64,000 bases of DNA from Larix kaempferi (taxonomy: Eukaryota > Streptophyta > Pinopsida > Pinales > Pinaceae), in the NCBI GenBank assembly GCA_027924585.1, contig BSBM01000592.1:6616001-6680000 (forward strand), read 5' to 3'. Positions within the stretch are counted from its first letter, which is position 1, and every line of letters begins with the position of its first letter. Below are positions 32,985 through 46,619 of the stretch, in pieces. Made by a program: the position numbers and the translations under genes. Below the pieces are notes generated by a model. The model searched no databases. It was not told where the DNA came from and saw only the letters and a program-made list of their open reading frames with translations.

Positions 32985-34849
32985 AAGACTCGTTGTGATG
33001 AATCTAATGGAACTAATGGCTCATTGATTCAAGGCTAGTTTTGGCCTTTATAATGGGTTGTAAATCACATGCAAGAGTCATTCAAGGGCACATACCATAT
33101 TGTTCCCACGCGCATAAAAGTGAAACGGAGCATCAGAATTACTCCCTATCATCTCATGTACTTATATTTTTAAAGGCCAAGGACAACATGTCATCCACTA
33201 GCTTACGGGTCTATGATGTACAAAGTTCACCCCAAAACGCAAGTTTTGCAATGCCTTCCACTAGGAAAAACATTGGTTCTGCAAATAGCTTATAGAAAAA
33301 CATATGTTGTAGGGAAACATACATGATAAGGGCACCACTATTCCTATTCCAACATGATGAGTGCAATTCAACTAACTCCTCGTCAATTTGAAGCTTAGTT
33401 TGGAATTTTTCACAAGCTGCAACTTACAAGTCAGAGTCATTCATTGGCACCTGTTGTTGTGCTCGTGGTGGCATAAAATAAAAATTAAAAGCATCATAAT
33501 TGCTTCCTATTAGCTACATGTTTTGCATGGGCCTTCAGGGCCTTGAGATGGAAAGCTGACCTTGAAGGCAATTTTTGCAAGCATGGATTTCCACATTGAA
33601 AAACCCCAATCATGCAAACTATTATAAAAAGAACCGTGTGGCAAGGAAACATATGTGAGAAAGGTGCCCCTTGATCTGTTTTGTCACAATGATTCTCTCA
33701 CAATTGGTTACTCATCAATTTGAAGCCTAGTAAGGCTTTTATTGTGAGCTGCAACCTGTGGGCCACAACAATTCAAGGCACAAATCGTTGTGCTCCTAGG
33801 GGCATAAAAATCAAATGGAGCCTAAAAAATGTTACTCATCAATACTTGCACATGTATTGGTAAGGTTGAAAACCACACACTCTCCACTAGCTTCCAAGGG
33901 TGTGGTGTGCAAACTTAGCCCTCAAATGCAAGTTTTACAATGCCTTTCATTGGGCAAAACCTTGCTTTTTGTAAATCATTAGAAAAATAGTTGCGTGGAA
34001 AGTAAACACATGTGAGAAGGGTTCCCTAAGAGCTATTCCATTGTGGAGAGTCCAATATGACTAACAAATCACTAATTGGGGTTGTTTTTTTATTTTATTG
34101 CAAGTTGCAACTCACAGGCCATAGTGATTTAAGGACACAAGTTGTATTGATCCCGAGGGCATAAAAATCAAACAAAACATCAAAATTGCTTCTCCCTAGT
34201 TCTTGCACATCTAATTTGGTGAGGTTGAGGTCCACACATTACCCTTGACTTCTAAGGTTGTGATGTTTAAGTTGACCATCAAATTCAAGTTTTGTAAAGC
34301 CACAAAAACCTAGTTTTGTAAATCATCAGAAAAAATAGTTATATGGCAAGGAAACACGCATAACAAGGGAAGACTTACCATTATTACATTGTGATGAGTC
34401 CAACTCAACTAATGAACAATCAATTATTGTTCCCGAGGAAATAAAAATCAAACAAAGCATCGCAATCGCTTCCCATTAGCTCCTACAAGTGTATTTTGGA
34501 GAGGCCAAAGATAACACAATCTCCATTAACTTCCTAAGTTGCAATGTACAAATTTTCCCCTCGAATGTAAGTTGTATAAATCCGTCCACTAGGAAAAACC
34601 TAGTTTTTGCAAATCATTCAAAAAAATGTTGTGGCGAGGAAAGATGTGTCGGAAGGGTGCCCCTGGCACTATTCCACCATCGCAAGTCCAATGCAACTGA
34701 TAGATCATTGATTTAAGTTTGATTTGGATTTTGTTGCTAGTTTATATTCATGGGATGGAGCCATTTAGACGCATAAAATTTAAGTGAAGCGTCATAATCA
34801 CTTCTTATAAGCTCTTGCACATGTATTATGTATTTTGGAAAGGGCAAGA
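32985..34849. repeat. Satellite-like array, units of about 280-360 bp, copy 1
   Basis: A recurring GCATAAAA anchor (or a close variant) occurs at about 33112, 33471, 33802, 34159, 34439 and 34771, with spacings of 359, 331, 357, 280 and 332. Each unit repeats a TTGCACATGTATT-like part, CAAATGCAAGTTTTGCAATG, ACTAGGAAAAACCTAG, GGCAAGGAAACACATGTG and GGGTGCCCCT. Units differ from one another far more than the two duplication copies do, so the array is older than the duplication. Confidence 0.85.
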
Positions 34850-35610
34850 AACCGCGTGCAAAGTTTGTGGCCGGGCGGCCAAACTTGTGTGCAGAGGTCG
34901 TGAGTACGAATGCCCGCGCAGCCAAAAAGTAGACGAAGATATTTTCAGCGAGCACGTGACACGTTAACCTCGAAAAAGCAAAGACGGGATGGCCACGAAT
35001 TATAAATTAATTTCCTTTTCTATTTAATAATAGCGAATCTGTTTCTGTGGTCCAGAAAACGGCCTCGCATTGGCCGGCTTTTCTACCCACCCAAATTATT
35101 ATATTGTTTTGGTTTATCTCATGTCAATTCAGTCCACCGGTGCGGCAGGTCGAGATAGGCGGACAAACCACCGCACGACGGCTTCGTGTCGTTAACTGAT
35201 CGGGCTGACCGGATGTTAGCGCAGTGAAAAGATATTTAGGCCGCCTGGAAAGGTGGACCCGTCATCGTCAGATGCCGCACTAGATTTTTTTTCATTCCAC
35301 GTGGCGGATTTCCACGGCCTGGCGATCTCGCACGATACGCTTCATCGCCGCTCCGCCCTACTTTAGATTTTGCACATATCGTCTCACCTCGGACGCCTAC
35401 GTGGGACGGATACTTTCCATAGGCAGAAACCAACGATTCCAGGCTCCATTTCCGCCACGTCCGAGTATCTCTGGAACTTTCTACCCGGAGACTTATTAAC
35501 CTTCCCACGTAACTTTATTTTTCTTTAACCATTTTTAATTCAGGGTTTCAATTTTTAGTTGAATTTACAGAGCCGGTCTCCTCCATATTAAATAGGGCCG
35601 GAAATAAAGC
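34850..35610. repeat. Module P, copy 2
   Basis: Nearly identical to copy 1, including the G-box at 34953-34958. It is shortened by a deletion joining GCGCAGC to CAAAAAGTAG (near 34920) and by one joining two GTGGGAC repeats (near 35402). Confidence 0.85.
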
Positions 35611-37616
35611 TGTATGTGGAGTACTAAGGGGATTTTTTAATCTATGAAGTAATCTTATTCTGTGATTTAAAATGAATTGAGGTAAATTTACTTGTTAATT
35701 CGAAGAAAAAAATTTGAATTAATGGGATGTAAATATTTATATTTATAGGTATTTTTATTTTAGAATTTGGGGTGGACTAGAGCTTATATTTTTTCTAGAA
35801 TGCACCAGGATGAGACAAGTGTACTCTCCATATTGATTTTATGGGGGTTCAAATTTTATATATATAATAACATGTAGCTATGTATGGATAATTGGTAGTT
35901 GATGCATGAATAATTTGTTCACTAGCCACAAGTTAAGTGGCTATGCTAGTTTAGAATTTGGGGTGGACTAGCCCCTATGCTTTTCTTAGATTGCACGAGG
36001 ATGAGACAAGTATACTATTGAAATTGATTCTATGACCGTCATTCCAAATTCAAAATAAACAATTATATGCATATATATATATATATATATATATCATTGG
36101 TAGCTATGCATTGATCATTGACAGCGTATGCATGGATAACTCGTAGTTGATGCATGATACATCGATAAGCAATTGCATATGCAGAACAAGTATGTAGCAT
36201 TTAATTGTGCTAGTACATAGAAAGTTTTGAATTCATTTTTATTAAAAATAATGATATTTTAATTAAAAATTGTTTAACCAAATTTTCATAATAAAAAATT
36301 AAAAACTTCAAATATTTACTTCACTATAATACATTCATATTTTTTTTTTAGAATAAAAAGAATAATGAATTCAAGCCAAGGAGAGAAAATAAAAATAAGA
36401 TAAATCACCCAATGAAATCATATTAAAACCAAAGGATTTACATCGTTTAGAGATAAGTAATGTGAAAGGAAATCCCTCTAGATATTTCCAAAAAGTAATT
36501 ATTTTGAAGCAGAAATAATTTTTAGCTTTAAGAGAAAATAAGTAATTATTTTGAAAAATAATTTTTAGCTTTAAGAGAATCAACATTAGTTTGTTGGGAT
36601 GTGGTTAAATGGTTGAGATAAGGAGTCATCACACTAAAGTTTGAGCTTTGCTTTAGTGTTTATGACATGGTCATTCTAAAGATCTAAGTTCAAATTTTAA
36701 AGAGTATAAAAACCTAGAAACTAAGTTATTGAGTTGACAATATTTCATATGTAATATGGATTTTAATTCTAAAAATACTAATTAAAACATAATAAGATTA
36801 CTAATTTGTTTAATTCATAGTGGGGATGCTCTTTGGAAAAAAAAATTCATAGTGGGGATGTTAAAAATGTAATTATGGTGAAAAATGCAACTATTTAATA
36901 GATGAAACAGACTCCTTATTTTTTGGTCAGAGTTGGGGACTTATATTTTATCACTCACATGTCACTATGAGGACTCCCAATTTTAGATGATAGCACTCTC
37001 ATTGCCAATTATGGAAAAATCCCACTGATTTACAATTTGACCACAACTCAACCAACGAAATGTTAACAAATTATTACCACTCAATTATGGGAAGATTCAA
37101 ATGATTTGGCTAATGAACCTTAGATAATGCTTATAGTTACATAGAGTGCATAAATAAGCCCCTTGTAAGGATTCAATCATCTAAACTTCATAAAAAACTA
37201 CCGATTTTGACTTAGCCTCCTCCCTTCAATAAAATATTTTATGTTGCCAAAGCAGTGACATTAATGAGAGAAAACATCTCACAATGGAAACAATTACAAC
37301 AAGTTCACTTTCCACAAGAGCCTTGTAATAATTCCATGCATGTTACACGCCCCATGTTGAATTTGTTAACCAGAAAGAGAAAATACCAAAATAATGGTAG
37401 GCATAGAATCAAGGTGTGATCTCAATTCTTTCCACTACCTCCATCATTAGCCAAACCCAATTACTGGTGGAGTCTATTAGTGGGACCCTCCTCATTGATG
37501 TAATGGGGGTTGAAAGGGCCATTAGAGTTGGGAACAATATAGATATGGTGGCTATTTAATATGGTGTGGACTAGGTCTACAATGTTAGTTACTATTAAAT
37601 AAGGCCAATTGGGTTG

Positions 37617-37835
37617 TTTTTTTTCAATGGAACAAGTCATGGGAAACCCTCAGGTACTTCCCCTATTTTGAGGATGGTACCCAAGGTAAACCATCGGCCC
37701 TAATTACGGGGCCTAACCCGGTGGAGACATCAAGTGAGGCCCTTATATAGCAATATATAGCCACCCGGGGATTTGACCCCAAGACCTTCTGCTCACAACT
37801 TACATCACTCAACCACTTGAGCTAGCCCACCGAGC
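37617..37835 (-). mobile_element. Same SINE insertion in duplication copy 2
   Basis: Orthologous to 31659-31878, with the same TAAGGCCAATTGGGTTG target-site duplication at 37600-37616 and 37836-37852. It therefore inserted before the segmental duplication. A few substitutions distinguish it. Confidence 0.88.
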
Positions 37836-38919
37836 TAAGGCCAATTGGGTTGTTATAATGCAATAAAATGAATATGGCTCATTTATCAATATAGATGCCA
37901 TACTGGTTAGGGTCAAGGCTTGTTAGATAACTATATGTAAGGATATAGTCCACTTTATGAGATGTCAAGAATTATTATCATATTGAAGCATTCCTCATTT
38001 GGAGGTTACCCCCTCAAGGAGAATGGAGTTGGGTTTATCCTTCAATAAAATTATTATTTTATGGTGTTTCCCTATCTTAAGGGTTTTATGATTTAAAGTA
38101 AAGGGGCATTTTATGATATGATTCTTATATGTTTTGTCAATCATTTCAAGATCTACCAAGGATCATTACAAGTGGATATATTCTTGGATATATGGTTTGT
38201 TATTAATCTTTGGAGTTAAGGAACATAACATTTGCATAGCCGATGCATGTGAGAACAACTTTTCCTACTAGGCATGAATTTCATTATGTTCTTAGTTATT
38301 ATTATTGTATGTAGTTAGATAAGAGTGCTCCCAGCCTTTACCAAGCGAGTTTGAACCATGAACAACATTTTTGTGAAACCATCACCTTGACATTGGAGAA
38401 ATCAGCAATCATCGGAAAAAAAAAAAAAAAAAATTGAGGATCCTTCGATGATCAATGTTGAACCTCACTCTCACCATGAGACAATCTCACAACTTCCTTC
38501 ACAGATTTAAACCCTTGCTTAGCATCAAGAAACTTCAACAATGTTTGGCTAGTAAAGTAGGTGGTATATTAGTGCCTAATAGAGTTGAGAGGATTCTCAA
38601 CATTGAGGTGTGATTAATCTTAAAATGGAGGTTTTTGAAGTTGGAAATGTTGACAAGGATTTTTTGTTTATTATTTGCCTAAATTATTTTCAACTTGCAT
38701 ATTTTGAGGTAAGACTTCACTCATCATTACAAGAGTACAAAACATTTCAAGGATTTCTAGTTTATCATTGCAAAAAGCTTTTCCAATTGATGTGTTAAAT
38801 CAACTTATGTGTTTAAAGTGAAATTTAACGCATCGATTGAAAACCATTTACGCAATAGTAAACCAGAAAGCCTTGGAAAATTTACTTGTGCCCGATGATG
38901 AATGAAGTGTTCACTCAAG

Positions 38920-41640
38920 ACTCGTTGTGATGAATCTAATGGAACTAATGGCTCATTGATTCAAGTCTAGGTTTGGTTTTTATAATGGGTTGTAAATCAC
39001 ATGCAAGAGTTATTCAAGGGCACATACCATATTGTTCCCATGCGCATAAAAGTGAAACGGAGCATCATAATAACTTTGTATCATCTCATGTACTTGTATT
39101 TTTCAAGGCCGAGGACAACATGTCATCCACTAGCTTATGGGTCTATGATGTACAAAGATGACCCCAAAACGCAAGTTTTGCAATGCCTTCCACTAGGAAA
39201 AACATTGGTTCTGCAAATAGCTTATAGAAAAAACATATGTTGTATGGAAACATGCATGATAAGGGCACCACTATTGTTATTCCAACATGATGAATGCAAT
39301 TCAACTATCTCCTCATCAATTTGAAACTTGGTTTGGATTTTTTCACAAGCTGCAACTTGCAAGTCGGAGTCATTCATTGGCACATGTTGTTCTGCTCGTG
39401 GTGGCATAAAATAAAAATAAAAAAAATCATAATTGCTTCCTATTAACTACATGTTTTGCATGGGCCTTCAGGGCATTGAGATGGAAAGTTGACCTTGAAG
39501 ACAAGTTTTTCAATGCATGGACTTCCACATGGAAAAACACCAATCATGCAAACTATTATAAAAAGAATCGTGTGGCAAGGAAACATATGTGAGAAAGGTG
39601 CCCCTTGATCTGTTTTGTCACAATGATTCTCTCACAATTGGTTACTCATCAATTTGAGGCCTAGGAAGGATTTTATTGTGAGTTGCAACCTGTGGGCCAC
39701 AACAATTCAAGGCACAAATCGTTGTGCTCCTAGGGGCATAAAAGTCAAATGGAGCCTAAAAAATGCTACTCATCAATACTTGCACATGTATTGGTGAGGT
39801 TGAAAACCACACACTCTCCACTAGCTTCCAAGGGTGTGATGTGCAAACTTAGCCCTCAAATGCAAGTTTCACAATGCCATTCATTGGGAAAAGCCTTGCT
39901 TTTTGTAAATCATTAGAAAAATAGTTGTGTGGAAAGTAAACACATGTGAGAAGGGTTCCCTAAGAGATATTCCATTGTGGAGAGTCCAATATGACTAACA
40001 AATCACTAATTGGGGCTGGTTTTTTCTTTTCTTGCAAGTTGCAACTCACAGGCCATAGTGATTTAAGGACTCAAGTTATATTGATCCTAAGGTTATAAAA
40101 ATCAAACAAAGCATCAAAATTGCTTCTCCCTAGTTCTTGCACATCTAATTTGGTGAGTTTGAGGTCCACACATTATTCTTGACTTCTAAGGTTGTGATGT
40201 TTAAGTTGACCATCAAATTCAAGTTTTGTAATGCCACAAAACCCTAGTTTTGTAAATCATCAGAAAAAATAGTTGTATGGCAAGGGAAGACTTACCATTA
40301 TTCCATTGTGATGAGTCCAACTCAACTAATTAATAATCAATTATTGTTACCGAGGAAATAAAAACCAAACAAAGCATCACAATCGCTTCCCATTAGCTCC
40401 TACAAGTGTATTTTGGAGAGGCCAAAGATAACACAATCTCCATTGACTTCCTAAGTTGCAATGTACAAATTTTCCCCTCGAATGTAAGTTGTATAAATCC
40501 ATCCACTAGGAAAAACCTAGCTTTTGCAAATCATTCAAAAAATTGTTGTGGCAAGGAAATATGTGTCGGAAGGGTGCCCCTGGCACTATTTCATCATCGC
40601 AAGTCCAATGCAACATAAGGAATTACCCAGGCCAAAATGTATCCTAAATAAATAAAAAAACGTAAATATTCCAAGAATCTTTCGTATTTTGGGCATAACA
40701 TTTCGCTCTTAACTCGGGATTGGGTGGACTTTGGACCATTGGAAATCTATTGAAATTCTCTACAACTTTGATGTTTTGATTTTTCTTGTATTCCTTACCG
40801 TCTGTGAGATGCAAACATTTTAGTAAAAAAACATATTTCAAAAGCAGCGTTTGAAAGATGTTGTTTTTACTAAAATGCCCGCATCTCACAGACGGTAAGG
40901 AATCAGAGAAAACTAAAAACATCAAATTTGTAAAGAATTTCAATATATTTCCAACGGTTCAAAGTACACCCCATTCCGAGTTATGAGCAAAAAGTTATGC
41001 CTAAAATACGAAATATTCCTGAAATATTTAAAAGCATCTTTTGAAAGATGTTTTTTTTACTAAAATGTCTGCATCTCACAAATGGTAAGGAATCAGAGAA
41101 ATCTCAAAACAACAACGTTGTAGAGAATTTCAAGAGCTTTCCAACGGTCCAAAGTCCACTCAATTATGTCTTACGAGAAAAAAGTTATTCCAAAAATACG
41201 AAAGATTCATGGAATATTTCTTAAATAGGATACACTTTAGTGTTGGGTAGAATGTTATGAACTTATAGATCATTGATTTGAGTTTGATTTGGATTTTGTT
41301 GCTAGTTTATATTCATGGGATGGATCCATTTAGACGCATAAAATTTAAGTGAAGCATCATAATCACTTCTTATAAGCTCTTGCACATGTATTATGTATTT
41401 TGGAGAGGGCAAGGACAACACATTGTACATAGCCTTCTAAAGTTGTGATGTGCAAATTTGAACCACAAATGTCAGTTTTACAATACCCTCCATTGGGAAA
41501 TGACCATTGTGCAATTAGGATCTTTGCAAATTATGCTTTTTTACCTTGGATGGCCACTATATGCATGGAGAAGGGCATCATAGCTCTATTCCATGGAGAT
41601 AAATCTGTTGGTGTAAACAACCACTAAATTTGTCTCATAT
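38920..41640. repeat. Satellite-like array, copy 2, extending past the duplication end
   Basis: Anchors at about 39044, 39404, 39736, 40093, 40356 and 41336; the last gap is enlarged by the foldback insertion. A further partial unit continues to about 41640, beyond the end of copy-1 homology. Confidence 0.83.
40615..41259. mobile_element. Composite foldback/MITE-type element, absent from duplication copy 1
   Basis: The empty site in copy 1 is near 34697 (CAACTGATAGATC). The insertion is flanked by AAC on both sides. Ends are inverted: ATAAGGAATTACCC at the start, complement ATAACATTCTACCC at the end. Inside are three copies of a module of about 190 bp: one inverted (about 40655-40846), then two direct (about 40847-41033 and 41034-41225), with the inverted pair meeting almost without a loop. 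Module landmarks are TTTACTAAAATG, CATCTCACA and GGTAAGGAATCAGAGAAA. No coding potential, so it must have been mobilised by another element. Confidence 0.85.
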
Positions 41641-44600
41641 GTTTTAATCCATGCCAAAGCATGGACTACACTTTTCATTTGCAAGTCAAAGTGCTTTGAC
41701 TTAACATTAGTTCAATTTCATGTTAGAAATAATTATAAAGTTTTTCGATGTTTAGAAAATATAATTTATGTCACTATATTTTCTCATAGGCCAAAGACAT
41801 TAGTGATGGGACATAAATCCTTAGAGTGTGACTTAATTTCTAAAATTTCAAAAACTAAAATTGAAAACATTTAATATAAAATTTTCTAAAAGTACCATGT
41901 GGCAACAATCAGATGTCATTGTTGACTTTTGTGTACTAAAAAATTAAAATTGTTGTCACATCCGGTATAATGTTTTGATTTTTATGTGACCAATTCTATA
42001 TATTTTTATTTTAATGTTTGTATGAAAACAAACATTTAATTGTTGTAACAAGTTCTATAAACTTGTTATGTTCTAATGATTTATCTTTGCTTGCTCAATT
42101 TCTATATTCAACCCATAACTTATTTACTTTCTCAATTTTTATCATTGGCACCAAATAGCCACTTTGTGACATATTCTCTTGTTTATTTGTTTATTTGTTT
42201 ATTTATTTATAAGTGTATTTTGTTTGTTGGGCCACCTTAAGGGCACTTTTTCTTCTCCCTAATGCAAAAAAATAAAATGATGTAACATATTGGAGAATCA
42301 CCATCCCCACACATGTATTTAAGCATGCTTGAACCTACATGTAGGGAACCAACAACCGAGGTTTTCAACATAATTAGGATAAACATTGAAAAATATGAGA
42401 TGGATTCTAATTAGTTTTGCAACTGTAACAATTGAGGCACATTTTTATGTCTCGAAATTATTAGATTCTTAATGCAAATTTGTTATGTTTAGAGTTTCAC
42501 AATGTTGACTTATCATTATGCTCTCCTTGTTTTCTTGAGGATCTAATTGCTAATTATTTTTTTAATTACGCTAATAAACTATTTAGATGTTTGAATGTTA
42601 TAAAATGTAAAATAATATTTTTTTTATGGTTATTCATATATTTTTTAACTTTTTTAATATTAATGTATCAAAATAATGATTTACTTAAGAACATGATCTC
42701 ATTACATTGATTTTATATTGATTTTGTTTAAAAATTATATGTTATTTTATTAATCACCTTATTAATATCTGTATTTTTAATCTCTTAAAAAACACAAGGG
42801 ATTGTACATTGAGTCTACTATTGCAAAGATTCAGTAAGCATCATACATTCGATAACCCTTCCTAGTTAAAATTAATGACATTTACACAATGCTCGTAACT
42901 ATACAAAGCACAACAATGCTAGTCATTGCTATCAAAATCCTTTCAGTGATAAGTGATACTACATTTGGAACAACATAAAATTGCTTGTTGTATCCTTTGT
43001 CCAATGCAACACCTTAATAAGTAAGGTGCCCACATTTGGAAGCAAAATCATGTCAAAAGGGGGATCTTTGAACTGCACGATGCATTCTCTTTTAAATAGT
43101 TAAGTATTGTAGGTCTCTCTTACCCTAAAAGGCAATAGACCTTTTCAAGCAAAAGCAAAGATCCAACCATAAATGAAAAAAAAAAGTCATTTTAAGAAAT
43201 TACAAAATAAGCATGCTCATTAAAAGGCATTTTCACAACGAAAATATGTTTCATTTTGAAGGGAATAATATTTCAAAATGGCAATGACATAAATGTATGG
43301 AAAGAGTTAAATGGAAGGAATATCGATTGACATAAAATAAACAGAAGATATTATAAAATGTGTAAAGTTGTTTAATACAAAAGAATATCCTTAAATAAAG
43401 GGTGTCTTAAAGATTGCAAAGCAAAAAGCTGAAGTAGACATGCAATGTTCAAGTGGATACTAGAGTATGTGAAAGCCTACAAATTGTTCAAATAGTAGTT
43501 GACTATAACATGGGGTCATGGTTTCTAATTGGATTCTTTTTTTCGCGTTTTCTTATATATAGTTATGTTGGACTTTGCAATATGAATAGTTTTTTGGATA
43601 AAATTCAACGTGGAATACAAAATACTGTGTAATTGAAAGCAATTTAACAATGAAAGATATTATATTTGGGATAAAAGAAGTTTCTCATTGTAGTCTCGCT
43701 TTATGAATTTTTTCTCATTATGTTTGGGGACTACAAACTTTCATGTATAAATGGATAAACCAACCACAAATTGTTGCATATGATTATTTGAGATAAACCA
43801 TGAAAGAAAGCTCGAGTTGTTGACCATCTCTTAATTTGAATTCTTGATGCAACTAAAGAAGACAAAATAAAATCATATTTCTAAGGATAATATGTTTATT
43901 ACAAGCATCAAAGGAACCTTTGGCCAAAACAATTGTGAACATTCATGTAGTAATATTGATTACTCCATATTTCCCAAAAGTTAGGAAAGACACCTTGGAA
44001 AATAGTGTACTACCTACCCCTTAAGCGCAAGAGCTTGTATAAAAAGGGTGTAATCACCATGTTGTGTAGGTGCATTTGGGATAATGGATAATTTTTTTAA
44101 AGCATGGCATGACAAGTCGCTTGGTGGAGAGGTTGCATATAAAAGAACAACATACACAATTTTTCGGGGCTAACGATCTTCAAATAAGCTTAAGAACACA
44201 AGCAGTTTTGTGGCTATTTTTTTCTAGCATGGAGTTAATCATTACAAACAAGTTTCAAACCTTTACACCTAATTGTAGCACCAGAGGCATTTTATAAATT
44301 TGAATTCTATTGTATTGCCCCTTTCTCTTCTCCTTTAGAAAAGTAGCATAAAAATATTTAGTTTACACAAACTATGTGAAAATGTGGTGAATCAAAAACC
44401 ATAATGAAAGCAATTATAGAAAAGGTCCAATATATTTCTATAAGAAGAAATTTCACTGTACAAAAGGATACATGAAAATGTGTCAACAAGGATGGTTGTG
44501 AGTCAACTGCCAAAAGTAGTAACATAAGGATATTGATTGACTTATAGAAGAACACATTTCATACACATACAGATGTAATTTTGTGAATCAAGTACCAAAA

Positions 44601-45645
44601 TCATTAACATAGAGATAGTGATTGATTTATAGAAAGGCTCACTTTATATACATAGAAATGCAATTTTGTGACCATATTAAAAGATGGTATGAGTCATGTG
44701 AATGTTACTAAAGTCCTTTGGGAGAGTCTACAAACTATCTAAAATATGAGAATAAAAATATAAAATGAGAGATGCAAGTAGGAAAATTTGAGAGGGCGTC
44801 ACTACAAAGTGTCTTAGAAATGAGAATAAAAATGCAATTATGAAAATTTGAGAGGGCATCTTAAAGATTATTTTAAAGTGAAGTTCCATTTGTTAAAAGA
44901 AAAGGGGAAAATCCTAGGATAAGTAACATAAGAATTAACATAGGGTATTACCTAACTTAGGGAAAGGTTGACTCCATACAGATACAAATGTAATTTTGTG
45001 ACAATAGGTGTTATTTTTTCGGAGGTTCAACAAATTGTTTGGAGATAGATTTATTCTATCAAATAAAACGCTTGTTTGGAGATAGATTTATTATATCAAA
45101 TAAAAAGCAATGATAAACAAAAATAAAATAGGAAATATGCACTCTTGAAAATTTGAGAGGGCCTCTTAAATATTTTTCTAAATCAAGCTTCTATTTGTTA
45201 AATGAAATGAAGAAAGTAGGGTAGGTCAACGAAAGAGTGTAAAGTCTATTTTGTTAAATGAAAGGAAGAAAGTAGGGGTAGGTCAACGAAAGAGTGTAAA
45301 GTCTAAAACAATGCAATCATAATACTTTGTTTTCACCATTTAGCCAGAGTAGAGTCATGGAGCACCCATTTTACTTATTGCCTAAGCTTTAGGGTTAGAC
45401 TTCTCACAACCACATTCAATGACATTAAAACTAGTAAGGTTTAAAGGACCCCAAAATCCCAACACAACATAGTGTAACATGCCACATAAATCCAACGAAA
45501 CTTATAATTGGGAATGTCCATTTTTTCAATGGTTTCAAATGTCTTATATCTGGACTTCAAGCTTTAAGGTGATGATTGATGCTATGCGATTCATTTTGCT
45601 AGTCTCAATTCCACTTCTTCACCCCTGTGAGCATCACCCGATGCA
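41641..45645. other. Gene-free stretch with small tandem repeats
   Basis: No supported gene. Local repeats: about 90-bp units around 44500-44665 (ATGTAATTTTGTGA), with a related unit near 44920-45003; a doubled 38-bp unit at 45028-45105 (TTGGAGATAGATTTATT); and a doubled segment of about 55 bp at 45191-45305 (GTAGGTCAACGAAAGAGTGT). ORFs such as 42480-42710 and 44109-44297 are short and AT-biased. Confidence 0.5.
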
Positions 45646-46029
45646 ATGAGTGCTAAGTGGACTGTTCATAAAACCATGAGAAATTGGTCAGTTGAGACTA
45701 TACTCATGGGATATGGGTCATATATTAATGACTTACACTACGTAAATAATATCAAAAATGATGTATCAAAAGTGGATTTTACAAATTCCCTTCCCAAGGA
45801 TATCTCTACTGAGGTTGCACAAAAGTTTTGGAAGCAAAAATTGGATTATGTGCAAGTACGCTCTAATTTTGGAGTATGCTTTGAGTATGTCCACCTTGTA
45901 AGTGTCTTGTGCCCATTGTTCATACCAAGTTGAAGCCACTAACGAGAAATAGAAAACAACATTATGGAGTCTGATCTCCATTATTTTCACTATATCCATG
46001 GCAAATTCAATCCAACTACCAATGGCTCT
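45646..46029. other. Unrecognised stretch with a 95-codon open frame
   Basis: A plus-strand frame (45646-45933) encodes a sequence with W-T-V-H-K-T-M-R-N-W and F-W-K-Q-K-L-D-Y. No domain is recognised and it is not repeated elsewhere in the window. It may be chance or a gag-like remnant. Confidence 0.2.
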
Positions 46030-46616
46030 CACTCAGTGGACACATGTGGAGAAGAACTTTGAGATGTTTCAATATATTTCATTCCATTCTTAGTTATTAT
46101 CATTATATGTGGTCATACAAATGTTTTCCCAACTTGTACCAAGCAAATTTGTCAACTCAAACTCAAAATAAAAAACAAAACTCCGAAGACAAAATATGAG
46201 AGGAACACATTGATGATTGTCAATGAACCTCATTCTCGTCTCGTTGTAAGACCAAGTCTCATTATTGCCTTCAAATATCCAAACACTCGCTTGCCATCAA
46301 AAAATTTCAACATTGTTCCATCATCAATTAAATAGAATTGTAGTCCTCCGATGATCCTAAAGTACTCTCAACATTGACAAATAAATAATATTAATATAAA
46401 GGTTTTCAGAGTGATACACATTGATAAGATTTTTTTATTTTATTAATATATAAATGAGTTTTTCACCAACCTATTTTGAGTAAACGCTTCACTCATCAAA
46501 ACACGACTATATATATTAAGATATTCTAATTTATTATTACATAAATAATTTTCCATTAACACACACAAGTGATTTAAAAATCATTTCCACAATAATAAAA
46601 CATAAATCCTTGACAA
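46030..46616. repeat. Diverged third copy of part of the duplication unit
   Basis: Matches 32290-32960 in order: TTCTTAGTTATTATTATTGT-like, TACCAAGC, CTCCGAAG, TTGATGATTGTCAATG, CACTCGCTTGCCATC, CAACATTGTT, and CATAAATCCTTG. It is much more diverged than copies 1 and 2 are from each other. Confidence 0.75.
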
Positions 46617-46619
46617 ATT

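Larger units (their letters stand above)
28575..34849. repeat. Tandem segmental duplication, copy 1
   Basis: This aligns over its whole length with 34850-41414. The copy-1 start (GCGTGCAAAGTTTGTG) reappears at about 34854, right where the satellite array of copy 1 stops in the middle of a unit. The two copies keep the same order of module P, AT-rich DNA, SINE remnants and satellite array, with high identity by eye. No host gene is visible inside. Confidence 0.92.
34850..41414. repeat. Tandem segmental duplication, copy 2
   Basis: Second copy of the unit, in direct orientation and adjacent to copy 1. It lacks about 90 bp and about 158 bp of module P and carries a 645-bp foldback element not in copy 1. 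Its satellite array continues beyond the point at which copy 1 ends, showing that the duplication breakpoint lies inside the array. Confidence 0.92.

Noticed and set aside
45646-45933. 95-codon ORF as a host gene
   Set aside because: No recognisable domain, no intron or promoter context, and an overlapping minus-strand ORF of similar length.
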